Origin: Streptomyces sp. SCL15-4 | Lineage (GTDB): Bacteria; Actinomycetota; Actinomycetes; Streptomycetales; Streptomycetaceae | Direction: 5' to 3' | Length of the DNA: 64,000 nucleotides | NCBI RefSeq assembly: GCF_033366695.1 | Contig: NZ_JAOBTQ010000001.1 | Location: 1,240,001 to 1,304,000, forward strand | Shown here: one piece after another, positions 43,097 through 52,546 of the stretch | Layout of the letters: every line of letters starts with the position of its first letter | Numbering within the stretch: the first letter of the stretch is position 1 | Program-made: the position numbers and the translations under genes | The notes under the pieces: model-generated | Seen by the model: only the letters and a program-made list of their open reading frames with translations | What the model was told of the DNA's origin: nothing | Databases searched by the model: none

Positions 43097-45184
43097 CTAC
43101 GGCAGCCGGAACTCGCACCACACCGCCTTGCCGGAGCCCCGCGCCGCCACGCCCCAGGCGTCGGCGAGCCGGTCGACCAGGAGCAGGCCGCGGCCGGAGA
43201 CCCCGTTCTCGTCCGCGTCCCGGCGGCGCGGCAGGGCGCTGGAGCAGTCCTCGACCTCGATGCGCAGCCGGCGCTCGTCACCCTCCAGCACCCGCAGGGT
43301 GACGCTCGCCGGGCCCTCGGTGTGCAGCAGGGCATTGGTGATCAGCTCGTCGGCGACCAGCTCGATCTCGTCGGCCTGTGCGCCGGCGCCCCAGGCGCGG
43401 ACCGCGTCGCGGACCATGTGCCGGGCCCGGGCGAGGGCCTCCGGGTCGCCGGACGCCACGTGCCGGCGGAGCCGGCCGCCGGGCCGGGCCGCCTGCCGGA
43501 TGCGGCGGCGCAGCAGGAGCAGCGCCACGTCGTCGTCGCCGCCGTGCTCCTCGGCCGCCCGGATCAGCCGGTCGGCGAGGGCCGCCACCTCGGCGGGCCC
43601 GTCGCGCACGAGCCGCAGAAGCGCGGACACGCCCTCGTCCAGATCGGTGCCGGGCAGTTCCACCAGTCCGTCGGTGCACAGCAGCAGCGTGGCGCCGGGC
43701 TCCAGTTCGACGGTGGCGACGGGGTACTCCAGCCGGCCGAACTCGGCGGACAGGCCGAGCGGCAGCCCGCCTTCGACGGACAGCCGGGCGCAGCGGCCGT
43801 CGCGGTGGCGGACCAGCGGGTCGATGTGCCCGGCGCGGACCATCTGGACGACTCCGGTGGCCAGGTCGGCCTCGGCGTACAGGCACGTGGCGAACCGGTC
43901 GGTGTCGAGTTCGTGCAGGAAGACGGAGGCGCGGGCCATCACGGTGGCCGGGGTGTGGCCCTCGGCGGCGTAGGCGCGCAGCACGATCCGCAGCTGGCCC
44001 ATGACGGCGGCGGCGTGCGTGTCGTGGCCCTGGACGTCCCCGATGACCGCGCCGACCCGGCCGCCCCCGGAGGAGGTGGCGCCGGGCAGCGGGATCAGGT
44101 CGTACCAGTCGCCGCCGATGTCCCGGCCCAGGGCGGCCGAGCGGTAGCGCACGGCGACGTCGGCGCCGCACACGCTGGGGATGGAGCGGGGCAGCATGGC
44201 CTGCTGGAGGCCCTGGGCGAGATCCTTCTCCTGCTCGTAGAGCATGGCCCGCATCAGGCTCTGCGCGATGCTGCCGCCGAGCGCGACCAGGACGGCGCGC
44301 TCCTCGGCGGAGAAGCCGCGCCGGTTGTCGTAGAGCAGGCCCATCGCGCCGATCGGGCGGGCCTGCGCGATCAGCGGGAGGTAGGCGGCCGAGGTGATGC
44401 GCAGGCCGGTCAGGTGCGGCCACAGCAGGGGGTAGTGCGCGGCGAACTCCTCCGGTGACTCGATGAACCGGGGGCTGAGGGAGCGCACGACCTCGCTCAT
44501 CGGGTACGGCTCGTCGATCCGGGTGACGGCGGTGCCGGGGACGAAGCTGCCCGCCGGTCCCTCGGCCACCAGCCGGATCCGGCCCGCCTCCACCAGGCCC
44601 ATCACCAGGCTGGTCGCGCCCAGGTGGCGGACGCCGTGGGTGTCCTTGAGCACGTCGATGACGTCCTGGACGGTGCGGGCGTGCGCGAGGGCGGCGGAGA
44701 TGACCTGGACGACGCCGGTCTGCTGCCGGAACGCCTCGTCCTGGGCGGACCGGAAGCCGCGCGCCGTGCTGTCGGCGAGTTCCTCCGTGGCGTCGCGGAG
44801 GATGCCGACGACCCGGTGCGGGCGGCCGGTGCCGTCGCGGCGGATGCGGCCCCGGGTGTGCGTCCAGCGCATGGTGCCGTCGCGGCGGCGGATGCGGAAG
44901 TAGGCGCTGTAGTGCTCGCTGCCGTCCTTGATCGCCCGGGCGACCGTCGCGTCGAGCCGGGCGGCCTCCGGCGGAGGCACCCGGAGGGCGTTCAGGGTGT
45001 CCAGGCGCCCGTCGTACTCCTCGGGCGGCAGGTCGAGCACCTCGAAGGCCTGGGCGTCCAGGAGGAACAGACCGGCGTCCAGGTCCCAGTCGAAGCTGCC
45101 CATGCCGTTGAGCGCGAGGATCGGGTCCGGATGTGCGGGCCGGTCCTCCGGGAGTGACAGGGCGCTCGCACCCCGATCGGCCAT
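43097..45184 (-). CDS. PAS-GAF-PP2C (SpoIIE)-HATPase phosphatase/anti-anti-sigma regulator
   Basis: 695-aa cytosolic signalling protein. PAS about 25-135 (GSFDWDLDAGLFLLDAQAFEVL...YFRIRRRDGTMRWTHTRGRIRRDG), GAF about 160-330, SpoIIE/PP2C phosphatase about 345-570 (LGRDIGGDWYDLIPL with the metal Asp, VIGDVQGHDTHAAAVMGQLR, and DDDVALLLLR), and a C-terminal histidine-kinase-like ATPase about 580-695 (ELVADELITNALLHTEG; the N box; SGRGLLLVDRLADAWG). Such proteins control anti-sigma/anti-anti-sigma switches through RsbW-type kinase and phosphatase in one chain. ATG at 45184. Confidence 0.92.
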   Translation of the reverse strand: MADRGASALSLPEDRPAHPDPILALNGMGSFDWDLDAGLFLLDAQAFEVLDLPPEEYDGRLDTLNALRVPPPEAARLDATVARAIKDGSEHYSAYFRIRRRDGTMRWTHTRGRIRRDGTGRPHRVVGILRDATEELADSTARGFRSAQDEAFRQQTGVVQVISAALAHARTVQDVIDVLKDTHGVRHLGATSLVMGLVEAGRIRLVAEGPAGSFVPGTAVTRIDEPYPMSEVVRSLSPRFIESPEEFAAHYPLLWPHLTGLRITSAAYLPLIAQARPIGAMGLLYDNRRGFSAEERAVLVALGGSIAQSLMRAMLYEQEKDLAQGLQQAMLPRSIPSVCGADVAVRYRSAALGRDIGGDWYDLIPLPGATSSGGGRVGAVIGDVQGHDTHAAAVMGQLRIVLRAYAAEGHTPATVMARASVFLHELDTDRFATCLYAEADLATGVVQMVRAGHIDPLVRHRDGRCARLSVEGGLPLGLSAEFGRLEYPVATVELEPGATLLLCTDGLVELPGTDLDEGVSALLRLVRDGPAEVAALADRLIRAAEEHGGDDDVALLLLRRRIRQAARPGGRLRRHVASGDPEALARARHMVRDAVRAWGAGAQADEIELVADELITNALLHTEGPASVTLRVLEGDERRLRIEVEDCSSALPRRRDADENGVSGRGLLLVDRLADAWGVAARGSGKAVWCEFRLP

Positions 45185-45255
45185 GGGGCCACCTTGCCAG
45201 GATCCGGCCGATTCTTCGACTCGCCCGCGGGACCGCGGGCGCGACGGGCCCACGC

Positions 45256-46149
45256 TCAGGCGGTGGGGACGGCGGGGCGGTCCGGGGCCGCGGGCCCGCC
45301 CGGCGGGTTCGCGGGCGTCGGTTCCGCGTCCGCGCGGGTGGTCGGGGACGGGCCGGTCGTGGCCCCGGCGGGCGGCGGGACGACGCGGTCGCGCCGGACG
45401 TCGTGGCCGACCCGGCGCTCGGTCCAGGTGCGGTGCCCGGCGTCGACGAGCGTGAGGCTGGCGACGGCCCGGGGCGCCGGACTCACCACGATCACCTTGT
45501 TCGGCCGGTAGCCGGGCCAGGGTGTGCCCCGGGCGCTGGCCCCGCCGCGGGTCGGCGCGGGCGGCGCGAGCGGGTTGCCGCAGGCGCAGCGCACCCGGGG
45601 CACGCCCCGGTCGTCCACGAGGACGGCGGTGCCGGCCTGGAGGACGGCCTGGTAGTCGTCCGCCCGGTGGTCCCGGTAGGCGTGGTTGGTGACCCGGGTG
45701 TCGGAGCCGAGCACGACGGGGGTCAGGCCGCGCAGATAGGCGGGCAGCGCCGCCCGTCCGACCCCGACGACGCCGGCGAAGGCGCCGGCCCTGGACGGGT
45801 CCGCCGCGAGATAGCGGATGTGCCGCTCGACGTCGCAGCGGGCGACGCGCGGGGTACCCCGGTACAGGCCGGGCATCGAGCCGGACACGGTGCGGGCCGC
45901 GCGCAGGGGCGCCGCCAGCTGGCCGGCGGAGATCCTGGCGCCGATCCGGGGGGACTCGGCGACGGGACCGGTGGCCGCGGAGTCGGTGAAGGGCCCGGGG
46001 CCGCGGTCCCCGACGGCCTGGAGGAAGACGAGGTCGCCCACCCGGGTCTGCTTGACGCCGGTGCCCGCGCAGCCGGCGGCGAGCAGCGCGGCCCAGAGCA
46101 CGCAGGCCGTGACCAGGGTTCGGGTGGGGATCCGCACCGCACACTCCAC
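45256..46149 (-). CDS. DUF6777-type lipoprotein
   Basis: 297-aa putative lipoprotein: signal peptide with LLAAGC lipobox (Cys27), then RVGDLVFLQAVGDRGPGPFT and a central domain with CDVERHIRYL, RAGAFAGVVGVGRAALPAYLRGLTPVVLGSDTRVTNHAYRD, and TAVLVDDRGVPRVRCACGNPLAPP, which I recall as the DUF6777 pattern found in Streptomyces. The C-terminal 60 residues are Pro/Ala/Thr-rich. Surface protein with unknown function. Divergent from the lipase maturation factor. Confidence 0.75.
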   Translation of the reverse strand: MECAVRIPTRTLVTACVLWAALLAAGCAGTGVKQTRVGDLVFLQAVGDRGPGPFTDSAATGPVAESPRIGARISAGQLAAPLRAARTVSGSMPGLYRGTPRVARCDVERHIRYLAADPSRAGAFAGVVGVGRAALPAYLRGLTPVVLGSDTRVTNHAYRDHRADDYQAVLQAGTAVLVDDRGVPRVRCACGNPLAPPAPTRGGASARGTPWPGYRPNKVIVVSPAPRAVASLTLVDAGHRTWTERRVGHDVRRDRVVPPPAGATTGPSPTTRADAEPTPANPPGGPAAPDRPAVPTA

Positions 46150-46264
46150 ATCACTATGGGTGATTACGTCCTATTGTTGGCATCGCACGGGTTTGGCTGG
46201 CAACTCGGGGAACGCCGCGCCGGCAGCGGCGACGGCGGAGCCGTACGGAAGGGCGCGCACAGCC

Positions 46265-47686
46265 GTGGACTGGTTCACCGCACCCGACTACTGGCTGAGC
46301 CGGCTGGTCCTCCAGCGGGCCCTGGCCGCCGTGTACCTGGTCGCGTTCCTGTCGGCGGTCCTGCAGTTCCGGGCCCTGCTGGGCGAGCGCGGCATGCTGC
46401 CGGTCCCCCGCTTCACCGCCCGGGTGCCCTGCCGGCGCGCCCCGAGCCTGTTCCAGCTGCACTACTCCGACCGTTTCTTCGCCGGCTGCGCCTGGGCGGG
46501 CTGTGCGGTGTCGGCGGCGCTGCTGGCCGGGGCCGACTCGTGGCTGCCGCTGTGGGCGGGGATCGTGCTGTGGCTGGTGCCGTGGGCGTTGTATCTGTCG
46601 ATCGTGAACGTGGGCCAGACGTGGTACGCGTTCGGCTGGGAGTCGCTGCTGCTGGAGACCGGCTTCCTGGCCGCGTTCCTCGGCAACGGCGAGGTGGCGC
46701 CGCCGGTCGTCGTGCTGTTCCTGCTGCGCTGGGTGCTGTTCCGGGTGGAGTTCGGCGCCGGGCTGATCAAGCTGCGCGGCGACGCCTGCTGGCGGAAGCT
46801 GACCTGTCTGGACTACCACCACGAGACCCAGCCGATGCCGGGCCCGCTGAGCTGGTTCTTCCACCATCTGCCGAGGCCGCTGCACCGGGTGGAGGTGGCC
46901 GCCAACCACGTCACCCAGCTGGTGGTGCCGTTCCTGCTGTTCACCCCGCAGCCCGTCGCGTCGGCCGCCGCCGCCCTGATGATCGTCACCCAGCTGTGGC
47001 TGGTGCTCTCCGGGAACTTCTCCTGGCTGAACTGGATCACCATCGTGCTGGCCCTGTCCGCGCTGCGGCTGCCGGCGGCGGCGCCGTCGGTGCCGGCGGC
47101 GCCGCCGTGGTACGAGGTGCTGGTGCTCGCGGTCGGCGCGCTGCTGCTCTTCCTGAGCCACCGCCCCGTGCTGAACATGATCTCCCGCCGCCAGGTGATG
47201 AACCGGTCCTTCGACCCGCTGCACCTGGTGAACACCTACGGCGCGTTCGGCAGCGTCAGCCGGTTCCGCTACGAGGTGGTGGTCGAGGGCACGCTGGACG
47301 ATGCCCCGCGCGCGGACTCGGACTGGCGGGAGTACGCCTTCAAGGGCAAGCCCGGCGATCCGAGGCGCTGGCCGCGCCAGTTCGCCCCGTACCATCTGCG
47401 CCTGGACTGGCTGATGTGGTTCGCCGCGCTGTCGCCGGGTTACGCGGGAGAGTGGTTCGGCGCTCTGGTGGAACGCCTGCTGGAGAACGACCGGGACACC
47501 TTGAGGCTGCTGCGCCGCTGCCCGTTCCCGCCGGACACCCCGCCCCGCTATGTGCGGGCCCGGCTGTTCCGCTACCGGTACACCAGCCGGCGGGAGCTGC
47601 GGGAGACGGGGGCGTGCTGGGAGCGGACGTACGTGCGGGAGTATCTGCCGCCGACGCGGCTGGCGGAGCCGGCTCAGAGGGCGTAG
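46265..47686 (+). CDS. Lipase maturation factor family membrane protein
   Basis: 473-aa polytopic protein (about 8 helices in the first 320 residues) with the LMF1/LMF2-type C-terminal domain: NTYGAFGSVSRFRYEVVVEGTLDD, EYAFKGKPGDPRRWPRQFAPYHLRLDWLMWFAAL and RARLFRYRYTS. In animals LMF1 helps fold lipases; bacterial members are poorly known. The GTG at 46265 has GGAAGGG about nine nt upstream. Its 3' end overlaps the convergent amidohydrolase by 13 nt. No lipase is encoded beside it. Confidence 0.9.
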   Translation: MDWFTAPDYWLSRLVLQRALAAVYLVAFLSAVLQFRALLGERGMLPVPRFTARVPCRRAPSLFQLHYSDRFFAGCAWAGCAVSAALLAGADSWLPLWAGIVLWLVPWALYLSIVNVGQTWYAFGWESLLLETGFLAAFLGNGEVAPPVVVLFLLRWVLFRVEFGAGLIKLRGDACWRKLTCLDYHHETQPMPGPLSWFFHHLPRPLHRVEVAANHVTQLVVPFLLFTPQPVASAAAALMIVTQLWLVLSGNFSWLNWITIVLALSALRLPAAAPSVPAAPPWYEVLVLAVGALLLFLSHRPVLNMISRRQVMNRSFDPLHLVNTYGAFGSVSRFRYEVVVEGTLDDAPRADSDWREYAFKGKPGDPRRWPRQFAPYHLRLDWLMWFAALSPGYAGEWFGALVERLLENDRDTLRLLRRCPFPPDTPPRYVRARLFRYRYTSRRELRETGACWERTYVREYLPPTRLAEPAQRA

Positions 47687-48513
47687 ACACGCGCCGCGGT
47701 GACCTCGAACAGTGCCGTGCGCTCGGCCTCGGCGAGGCGGGCGGTCAGCTCGCGCGCGGTGTGCAGCACCTCGGCGTAGGAGGCGGCCCGGGTGCACACC
47801 GGCCAGTCGGAGCCGTACATCAGCCGGCCGGGACCGAAGGCGTCCAGGGCGATGTCCGTGTAGGGGCGCAGGGCGTCGGCCGTCCGGGCGCCGGGGGCGG
47901 CCTCGGTGACCAGTCCGGAGAGCTTGGCGACGGTGTTGGGCAGGGCGGCGAGGGCGCGCAGGCGGGTCGCCCAGGGCTCGCGCGCGCCCGTGGCGACCGG
48001 GGGTTTGCCGAGGTGGTCCAGGACGAAGGTGAGCCCGGGCAGCAGGGCGGCGGCCCGCGCGCACGCGGGGAGCTGGTGGGGCAGCACCACGAGGTCGTGG
48101 ACCAGTCCGGCGTCGGCCACGGCGGCCAGGCCGCGCAGCACGTCGGGCCGCAGCAGCCACTCGGGGTCGGGCTCGGACTGGACCTGGTGCCGGATGCCCT
48201 TCAGCAGGGCGCCGCCGGGCAGGGCGCGCAGCCGGGCCAGCTCGTCGGCGATGTCGGGACGGGTGAGGTCCGTCCAGCCGACGACCCCGGCGACCAGGTC
48301 GTGCCCGGCGGCGAGCGCGAGCAGTTCGGGGGTCTCCTCGGGGACGGTGACGGTCTGGACGAGGACGGTGGCACCGATCCCGGCGGCCCGGGCCTCGGGT
48401 TCCAGGTCGGCGAGGAGGAAGTCGCGTCGCAACGGGGCGAGTCCGGGGCCGTGGAGCCAGTCCTGGTCGCGGACGGTCAGGTCCCAGACGTGGTGGTGGG
48501 CGTCCACGGTCAC
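47674..48513 (-). CDS. Amidohydrolase-family lactonase, probable L-fucono-1,5-lactonase
   Basis: 279-aa TIM-barrel metal-dependent hydrolase of the amidohydrolase_2 family. VDAHHHVWDL at the N-terminus is the usual metal-binding HxH; LVQTVTVPEETPELLALAAG, GIRHQVQSEPDPEWLLRPDVLRGLAAVADAGLVHDLVVLPHQL, FVLDHLGKPP and MYGSDWPVCTRAASY follow. It should open the lactone formed by the aldo/keto reductase, whose stop overlaps its GTG start by four nt (GTGA). Last gene of the minus-strand sugar operon. Assignment to fuconolactonase rests on the operon context. Confidence 0.8.
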   Translation of the reverse strand: MTVDAHHHVWDLTVRDQDWLHGPGLAPLRRDFLLADLEPEARAAGIGATVLVQTVTVPEETPELLALAAGHDLVAGVVGWTDLTRPDIADELARLRALPGGALLKGIRHQVQSEPDPEWLLRPDVLRGLAAVADAGLVHDLVVLPHQLPACARAAALLPGLTFVLDHLGKPPVATGAREPWATRLRALAALPNTVAKLSGLVTEAAPGARTADALRPYTDIALDAFGPGRLMYGSDWPVCTRAASYAEVLHTARELTARLAEAERTALFEVTAARVYAL

Positions 48514-49484
48514 GGCGACTCCTCCCGTGCCCGGGGCAGCAGGCCGCTGTCGCGCAGCTCCTGCCAGAAGGCGTCCGGCACCGGTGTGGCGAACTGATCG
48601 GCGCAGTCGTGGACTTCGGCCGCCGAGCGGGCTCCGGCCAGGACGCTCGCCACGGCCGGGTGCCCGGCCGAGAAGGCGAGCGCGGCGGCGCGCAGGGTGG
48701 TGCCGTGCCGTTCGGCCGCCGCCTTCAGCCGCAGGGCGCGGTCCAGGAGCGCGCGGGGTGCGCGGGTGTAGTCGTACGTCGCGCCGGGCGCCGGGGCCGC
48801 CAGCAGGCCGGAGTTGAAGGGGCCGCCGACGACCACCGACACTCCTCGTCGCAGCGCCTCGGGCAGCAGTTCGCCGGCCGCTTGCTGGTCGAGCAGGGTG
48901 TACCGGCCGGCGCACAGCACCACGTCCACGTCGGTGTCGCGGACGAATCGGGTGAGCATCGCGGTCTGGTTCATGCCGGCGCCGATCGCGCCCACCACCC
49001 CTTCCGCGCGCATCCGTTCCAGGGCCGGGTAGCCCTCGCGGAAGGCCTGTTCGGCGTGGTCGTCGGGGTCGTGGAGGTAGACGACGTCGACCCGGTCGAG
49101 GCCGAGGCGGTCCAGGCTCGCCTCCAGGGTGCGGCGGATTCCGTCGGCGCCGAAGTCCCACACGCGGCGGTGGGCGGCGGGGACGGCGTAGCCGTGGGCG
49201 AGGTCGTCGCCGGTGCCGTCGGCCGGCTCCAGGCGGCGGCCTGCCTTGGTGGAGAGCGTGTAGCTCGCGCGGTCGTGCGCGCGCAGGGCCGCGCCCAGGC
49301 GGCGTTCCGACAGGCCGAGGCCGTAGTGCGGGGCGGTGTCGAAGTAGCGGATGCCGCGGTCCCAGGCGGCCTCGACCGCCGCGTGCGCCTGCTCCTCGCT
49401 CACCGGTGTGTACAGGTTGCCGAGGGCGGCGGCGCCGAGGCCGAGCGGGCTGACCTGGACGCCGCTGCGGCCGAGCGCGGTCAC
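48510..49484 (-). CDS. Aldo/keto reductase, probable L-fucose (aldose) 1-dehydrogenase
   Basis: 324-aa (alpha/beta)8 NAD(P)-dependent oxidoreductase. Catalytic tetrad is visible: Asp and Tyr in RYFDTAPHYGLGLSERRLG, Lys in STKAGR, and His in VYLHDPDD. Close in type to D-threo-aldose/L-fucose dehydrogenases that oxidise the sugar to its lactone. Both ends overlap neighbours by four nt (GTGA with the SDR stop and with the lactonase start). Substrate is inferred from the neighbouring L-fuconate dehydratase. Confidence 0.83.
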   Translation of the reverse strand: MTALGRSGVQVSPLGLGAAALGNLYTPVSEEQAHAAVEAAWDRGIRYFDTAPHYGLGLSERRLGAALRAHDRASYTLSTKAGRRLEPADGTGDDLAHGYAVPAAHRRVWDFGADGIRRTLEASLDRLGLDRVDVVYLHDPDDHAEQAFREGYPALERMRAEGVVGAIGAGMNQTAMLTRFVRDTDVDVVLCAGRYTLLDQQAAGELLPEALRRGVSVVVGGPFNSGLLAAPAPGATYDYTRAPRALLDRALRLKAAAERHGTTLRAAALAFSAGHPAVASVLAGARSAAEVHDCADQFATPVPDAFWQELRDSGLLPRAREESP

Positions 49485-50239
49485 CGGTGCGCCGCCGGCC
49501 GGAGCCTGAGGCCCTGCATGCCGCCGTCGACGGCGAGCGCGGTGCCGGTGGTGGCGCCGGCCGAGGGGCTCGCCAAGTAGGCGATGGCGGCCGCGACTTC
49601 GGCGGCGGAGACGAGCCGCCCGGTGGGCTGGCGGGCCTCCAGGGCGGCGCGTTCGGCGGCCGGGTCGGGGGCCGTGTCCAACAGCCGGCCGATCCACGGG
49701 GTGTCCGCCGTACCGGGGTTGACGCAGTTGACGCGGATGCCCTCGCGGACGTGGTCGGCGGCCATGGCGAGGGTCAGGGAGTACACGGCGCCCTTGGTGG
49801 CGCTGTACAGGGCGCGCTGAGGCAGGCCCGCGGTGGCCGCGATGGAACAGGTGTTGACGATCGCGGCATGGGCGGAGCGGCGCAGGTGCGGCAGGCAGGC
49901 GCGGGCGGTGCGGACCATGCCGAGGACGTTCACGTCGAAGACGTGCCGCCACTCGGCGTCGGCGTTGTCCTCGACGGTGCCCTGGGCGCCGATGCCCGCG
50001 TTGTTGACCAGGATGTCGAGGCCGCCGAGCGCGTCGGCGGCCTCCGTCACGGCCCGGCGCACCGAGGCGTCGTCGGTGACGTCGGCGCGCAGCGCGAGCA
50101 TCGGTTCCGGCACCGGGGACGGGTCCAGGTCGAGTACGGCGACCCGGGCGCCGCGCTCGGCGAGGAGGCCGGCGGTGGCCCGGCCGATGCCGGAGGCGCC
50201 GCCGGTGACGAGGGCCCTGAGGCCGGTGAAGTCGCTCAT
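49481..50239 (-). CDS. Short-chain dehydrogenase, probable 2-keto-3-deoxy-L-fuconate dehydrogenase
   Basis: 252-aa classical SDR. Cofactor loop [15 protein letters not shown] motif ([12 protein letters not shown]), catalytic Ser in [10 protein letters not shown] and YxxxK in [10 protein letters not shown]; adjacent [13 protein letters not shown] and the C-terminal GTALAVDGG. Acidic residue at the end of beta2 (VLDLD) favours NAD. In the non-phosphorylative fucose route this enzyme oxidises 2-keto-3-deoxyfuconate. ATG at 50239 overlaps the dehydratase stop. Confidence 0.83.
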   Translation of the reverse strand: MSDFTGLRALVTGGASGIGRATAGLLAERGARVAVLDLDPSPVPEPMLALRADVTDDASVRRAVTEAADALGGLDILVNNAGIGAQGTVEDNADAEWRHVFDVNVLGMVRTARACLPHLRRSAHAAIVNTCSIAATAGLPQRALYSATKGAVYSLTLAMAADHVREGIRVNCVNPGTADTPWIGRLLDTAPDPAAERAALEARQPTGRLVSAAEVAAAIAYLASPSAGATTGTALAVDGGMQGLRLRPAAHR

Positions 50240-51576
50240 GTGGACTGCTCCTTGTGGCCGCCTGGGTCGGCGGACCAGTAGGTGCCGCCGGGGAAGGTGT
50301 AGCGCGCGACGGCTTCCGGGCGCAGGGCCGCGGAGAAGCCGGGTGCGGTGGGTGCCGTGTAGTGGCCCGCGCGGATCGTCACCGGGTCCAGGAAGTGCTC
50401 GTGCAGATGGTCGACGTACTCGATGACCCGGTCCTCGGTGCTGCCGGAGACGGACACGTAGTCGAACATCGCCAGGTGCTGGACGAGTTCGCACAGGCCG
50501 ACGCCGCCGGCGTGCGGGCAGACGGGGACGCCGAACTTGGCGGCGAGCAGCAGGATGGCGAGGTTCTCGTTGACGCCGCCGACGCGGGCGGCGTCGATCT
50601 GCACGATGTCGAGGGCGCCGGCCTGGAGGAGTTGTTTGAAGACGATCCTGTTCTGCGCGTGTTCGCCGGTGGCGACCTTGACCGGTGCCACGGCCCGGCG
50701 GATCGCCGCGTGGCCGAGGATGTCGTCGGGGCTGGTCGGCTCCTCGATCCAGTACGGGTCGAATCCGGCGAGCGCCCTGGTCCAGGAGATCGCCTCGTCC
50801 ACGTTCCAGCGCTGGTTGGCGTCGACGGCCAGGCGGATGTCCGGTCCGACGGCCGCGCGGGCCACCCGGCAGCGGCGCACGTCGTCCGCGAGGTCCGCGC
50901 CGACCTTCAGTTTGATCTGCCGGAAGCCGTCGGCGACGGCCCGGGCGGCGAGCCGGGCCAGCTTGTCGTCGTCGTAGCCGAGCCAGCCGGGCGAGGTGGT
51001 GTAGGCGGGGTAGCCGCGCTCCAGCAGGCGGGCCGTACGCTCGCCGGCGCCGTCCCGGCCGCGGCGCAGCAGCGTCAGCGCCTCCTCGGGCGTCAGCGCG
51101 TCCGTCAGGTAGCGGAAGTCGATCTGGCGCACCAGCCACTCGGGTTCGGCCTCGGCGAGCAGCCGCCACAGGGGCCGGCCGGCGCGCTTGGCGGCGAGGT
51201 CCCAGACGGCGTTGACGACGGCGCCGATCGCCATGTGCAGCACGCCCTTCTCGGGGCCGAGCCAGCGCAGTTGGCTGTCGCCGGTCAGGTCCCGGTACAG
51301 CGTGCCCGGATCGGCGCACAGCTCCTCGACGGACCGGCCGACCACATGGTGGCGCAGCGCGTGGAGGGCGGCGACCTGCACCTCGTTGCCGCGTCCGATG
51401 GTGAACGCGAAGCCGTGCCCCTCGCATCCGTCCTCGGCGTCGGTGCGCAGCACGAGGTAGGCGGCCGAGTAGTCGGGGTCGGGGTTCATCGCGTCGGAGC
51501 CGTCGAGTTCGCGCGAGGTGGGGAACCGGATGTCGTAGGTGTCGACGGCGGTGATGCGGGCGGGCGTCGGGGACAC
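50236..51576 (-). CDS. L-fuconate dehydratase (enolase superfamily, ENOSF1/FucD type)
   Basis: 446 aa, the expected family length. The N-terminal capping domain shows [50 protein letters not shown], the hallmark of FucD/ENOSF1. The barrel has KxK ([10 protein letters not shown]), metal ligands in [18 protein letters not shown] and [10 protein letters not shown], and the His base in [10 protein letters not shown]. Removes water from L-fuconate to give 2-keto-3-deoxyfuconate. Start taken as the GTG at 51576; the longer frame upstream is not protein-like. First gene of the operon, transcribed from the regulator-facing promoter. Confidence 0.9.
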   Translation of the reverse strand: MSPTPARITAVDTYDIRFPTSRELDGSDAMNPDPDYSAAYLVLRTDAEDGCEGHGFAFTIGRGNEVQVAALHALRHHVVGRSVEELCADPGTLYRDLTGDSQLRWLGPEKGVLHMAIGAVVNAVWDLAAKRAGRPLWRLLAEAEPEWLVRQIDFRYLTDALTPEEALTLLRRGRDGAGERTARLLERGYPAYTTSPGWLGYDDDKLARLAARAVADGFRQIKLKVGADLADDVRRCRVARAAVGPDIRLAVDANQRWNVDEAISWTRALAGFDPYWIEEPTSPDDILGHAAIRRAVAPVKVATGEHAQNRIVFKQLLQAGALDIVQIDAARVGGVNENLAILLLAAKFGVPVCPHAGGVGLCELVQHLAMFDYVSVSGSTEDRVIEYVDHLHEHFLDPVTIRAGHYTAPTAPGFSAALRPEAVARYTFPGGTYWSADPGGHKEQST

Positions 51577-51642
51577 GGGGGGCCTTTCGGTCCGGGCGGT
51601 GATCGTGCGCGGCCAGCCGAGCGAGGAACAACGTCGCATACT

Positions 51643-51716
51643 TATCAGACCACTGAGCCCGCATGACACCCTCCTGCACGGACATCTCCTCCGTATGCCC
51701 GGATTGGTCGGACCAC
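51643..51716. promoter_or_regulatory. Two FadR/GntR-type operator-like sites
   Basis: TGGTCGGACCA (51705-51715) is an 11-bp palindrome of the TGGT-N3-ACCA type. A second, degenerate site, TATCAGACCAC (51643-51653), shares the GACCAC half. The GACCAC halves lie 63 bp apart, about six helical turns. Both lie between the divergent regulator and the fuconate operon. Confidence 0.55.
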
Positions 51717-51760
51717 AGCCCTGGTTAGACTGCGACGCACCCGGTGACTGGAGGAGTGGC

Positions 51761-52471
51761 GTGGACGACGCGGCCCCGCGCAAGGGCACGGTGACCCAGC
51801 GCGCCGTCGAGGAGATCAAGGCGATGATCGCCGAGGGCCGGCTGGAACCGGGCCAGCGGCTGCCCACCGAACGGGACCTCGCCGTGCGACTGGGCATCTC
51901 GCGCAGTTCGACGCGGGAGGCGATCCGCGCGCTGACGGTCATGGGGGTGCTGGACGCGCGGCACGGCTCGGGGATCTACGTCGGCGCGCTGGAGGCCGGC
52001 GACCTGCTGGAGACCTTCGGCGTGGTCGCGGACCTGTCCCGGGGGCCGCGCCTGGTGGAACTGCTGGAGGTGCGCCGGGTCCTGGAGTCCACGGCGACCG
52101 CGCTGGCCGCCGCGCGCATCACCGAGGACCAACTGGCGGCCCTGGCAGCCCACTTGGCGGCGATGAACGCCACCGACGACCCCGAGGAGATCCTCGCCCA
52201 CGACCTCGCCTTCCACCGCGAGATCGCGTCGGCCGCGGGCAACGCGACGATGGCCGCCATCCTGGACGGCCTGTCCTCCCGCACCTTCCGCGCCCGCCTC
52301 CGGCGCGGCTACCAAGAGGAAGGCGCCCTCGCGCGCACCCGGCGCGAACACGCCGCCATCCACCGCGCCCTCACCGCCCGCGACCCGGAGGCGGCCCGCG
52401 CGGCGGCAGCGGCCCACGTGAGCGAGGTGGAGGAGTGGCTGCGGGGACGGATCGGGGGCGGTGAGCGGTGA
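51761..52471 (+). CDS. FadR-type (GntR family, FCD domain) transcriptional regulator
   Basis: 236 aa. N-terminal winged HTH ([54 protein letters not shown]), then an FCD helical domain with metal-ligand candidates ([26 protein letters not shown]). GTG at 51761 follows GAGGAG at 51751-51756. Divergent from the fuconate operon and likely its repressor. Sugar-acid effector expected. Tail-to-tail with the alpha-mannosidase gene. Confidence 0.92.
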   Translation: MDDAAPRKGTVTQRAVEEIKAMIAEGRLEPGQRLPTERDLAVRLGISRSSTREAIRALTVMGVLDARHGSGIYVGALEAGDLLETFGVVADLSRGPRLVELLEVRRVLESTATALAAARITEDQLAALAAHLAAMNATDDPEEILAHDLAFHREIASAAGNATMAAILDGLSSRTFRARLRRGYQEEGALARTRREHAAIHRALTARDPEAARAAAAAHVSEVEEWLRGRIGGGER

Positions 52472-52546
52472 GACCACGTCCCGGCCGGGACCCGGTGCGG
52501 CTCGATGGGCCGGCGCCGGGGCCCGCGGTGAGCGGTGCCTCGCGGG

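Noticed and set aside
47674-48513. L-rhamnono- versus L-fuconolactonase
   Set aside because: The lactonase sequence alone does not separate them; fucose was chosen because the adjacent dehydratase has the ENOSF1/FucD cap motif, not the rhamnonate dehydratase pattern.
45133-48597. 1154-aa plus-strand frame overlapping the DUF6777 and LMF region
   Set aside because: It crosses several genuine genes on both strands and has no family character.
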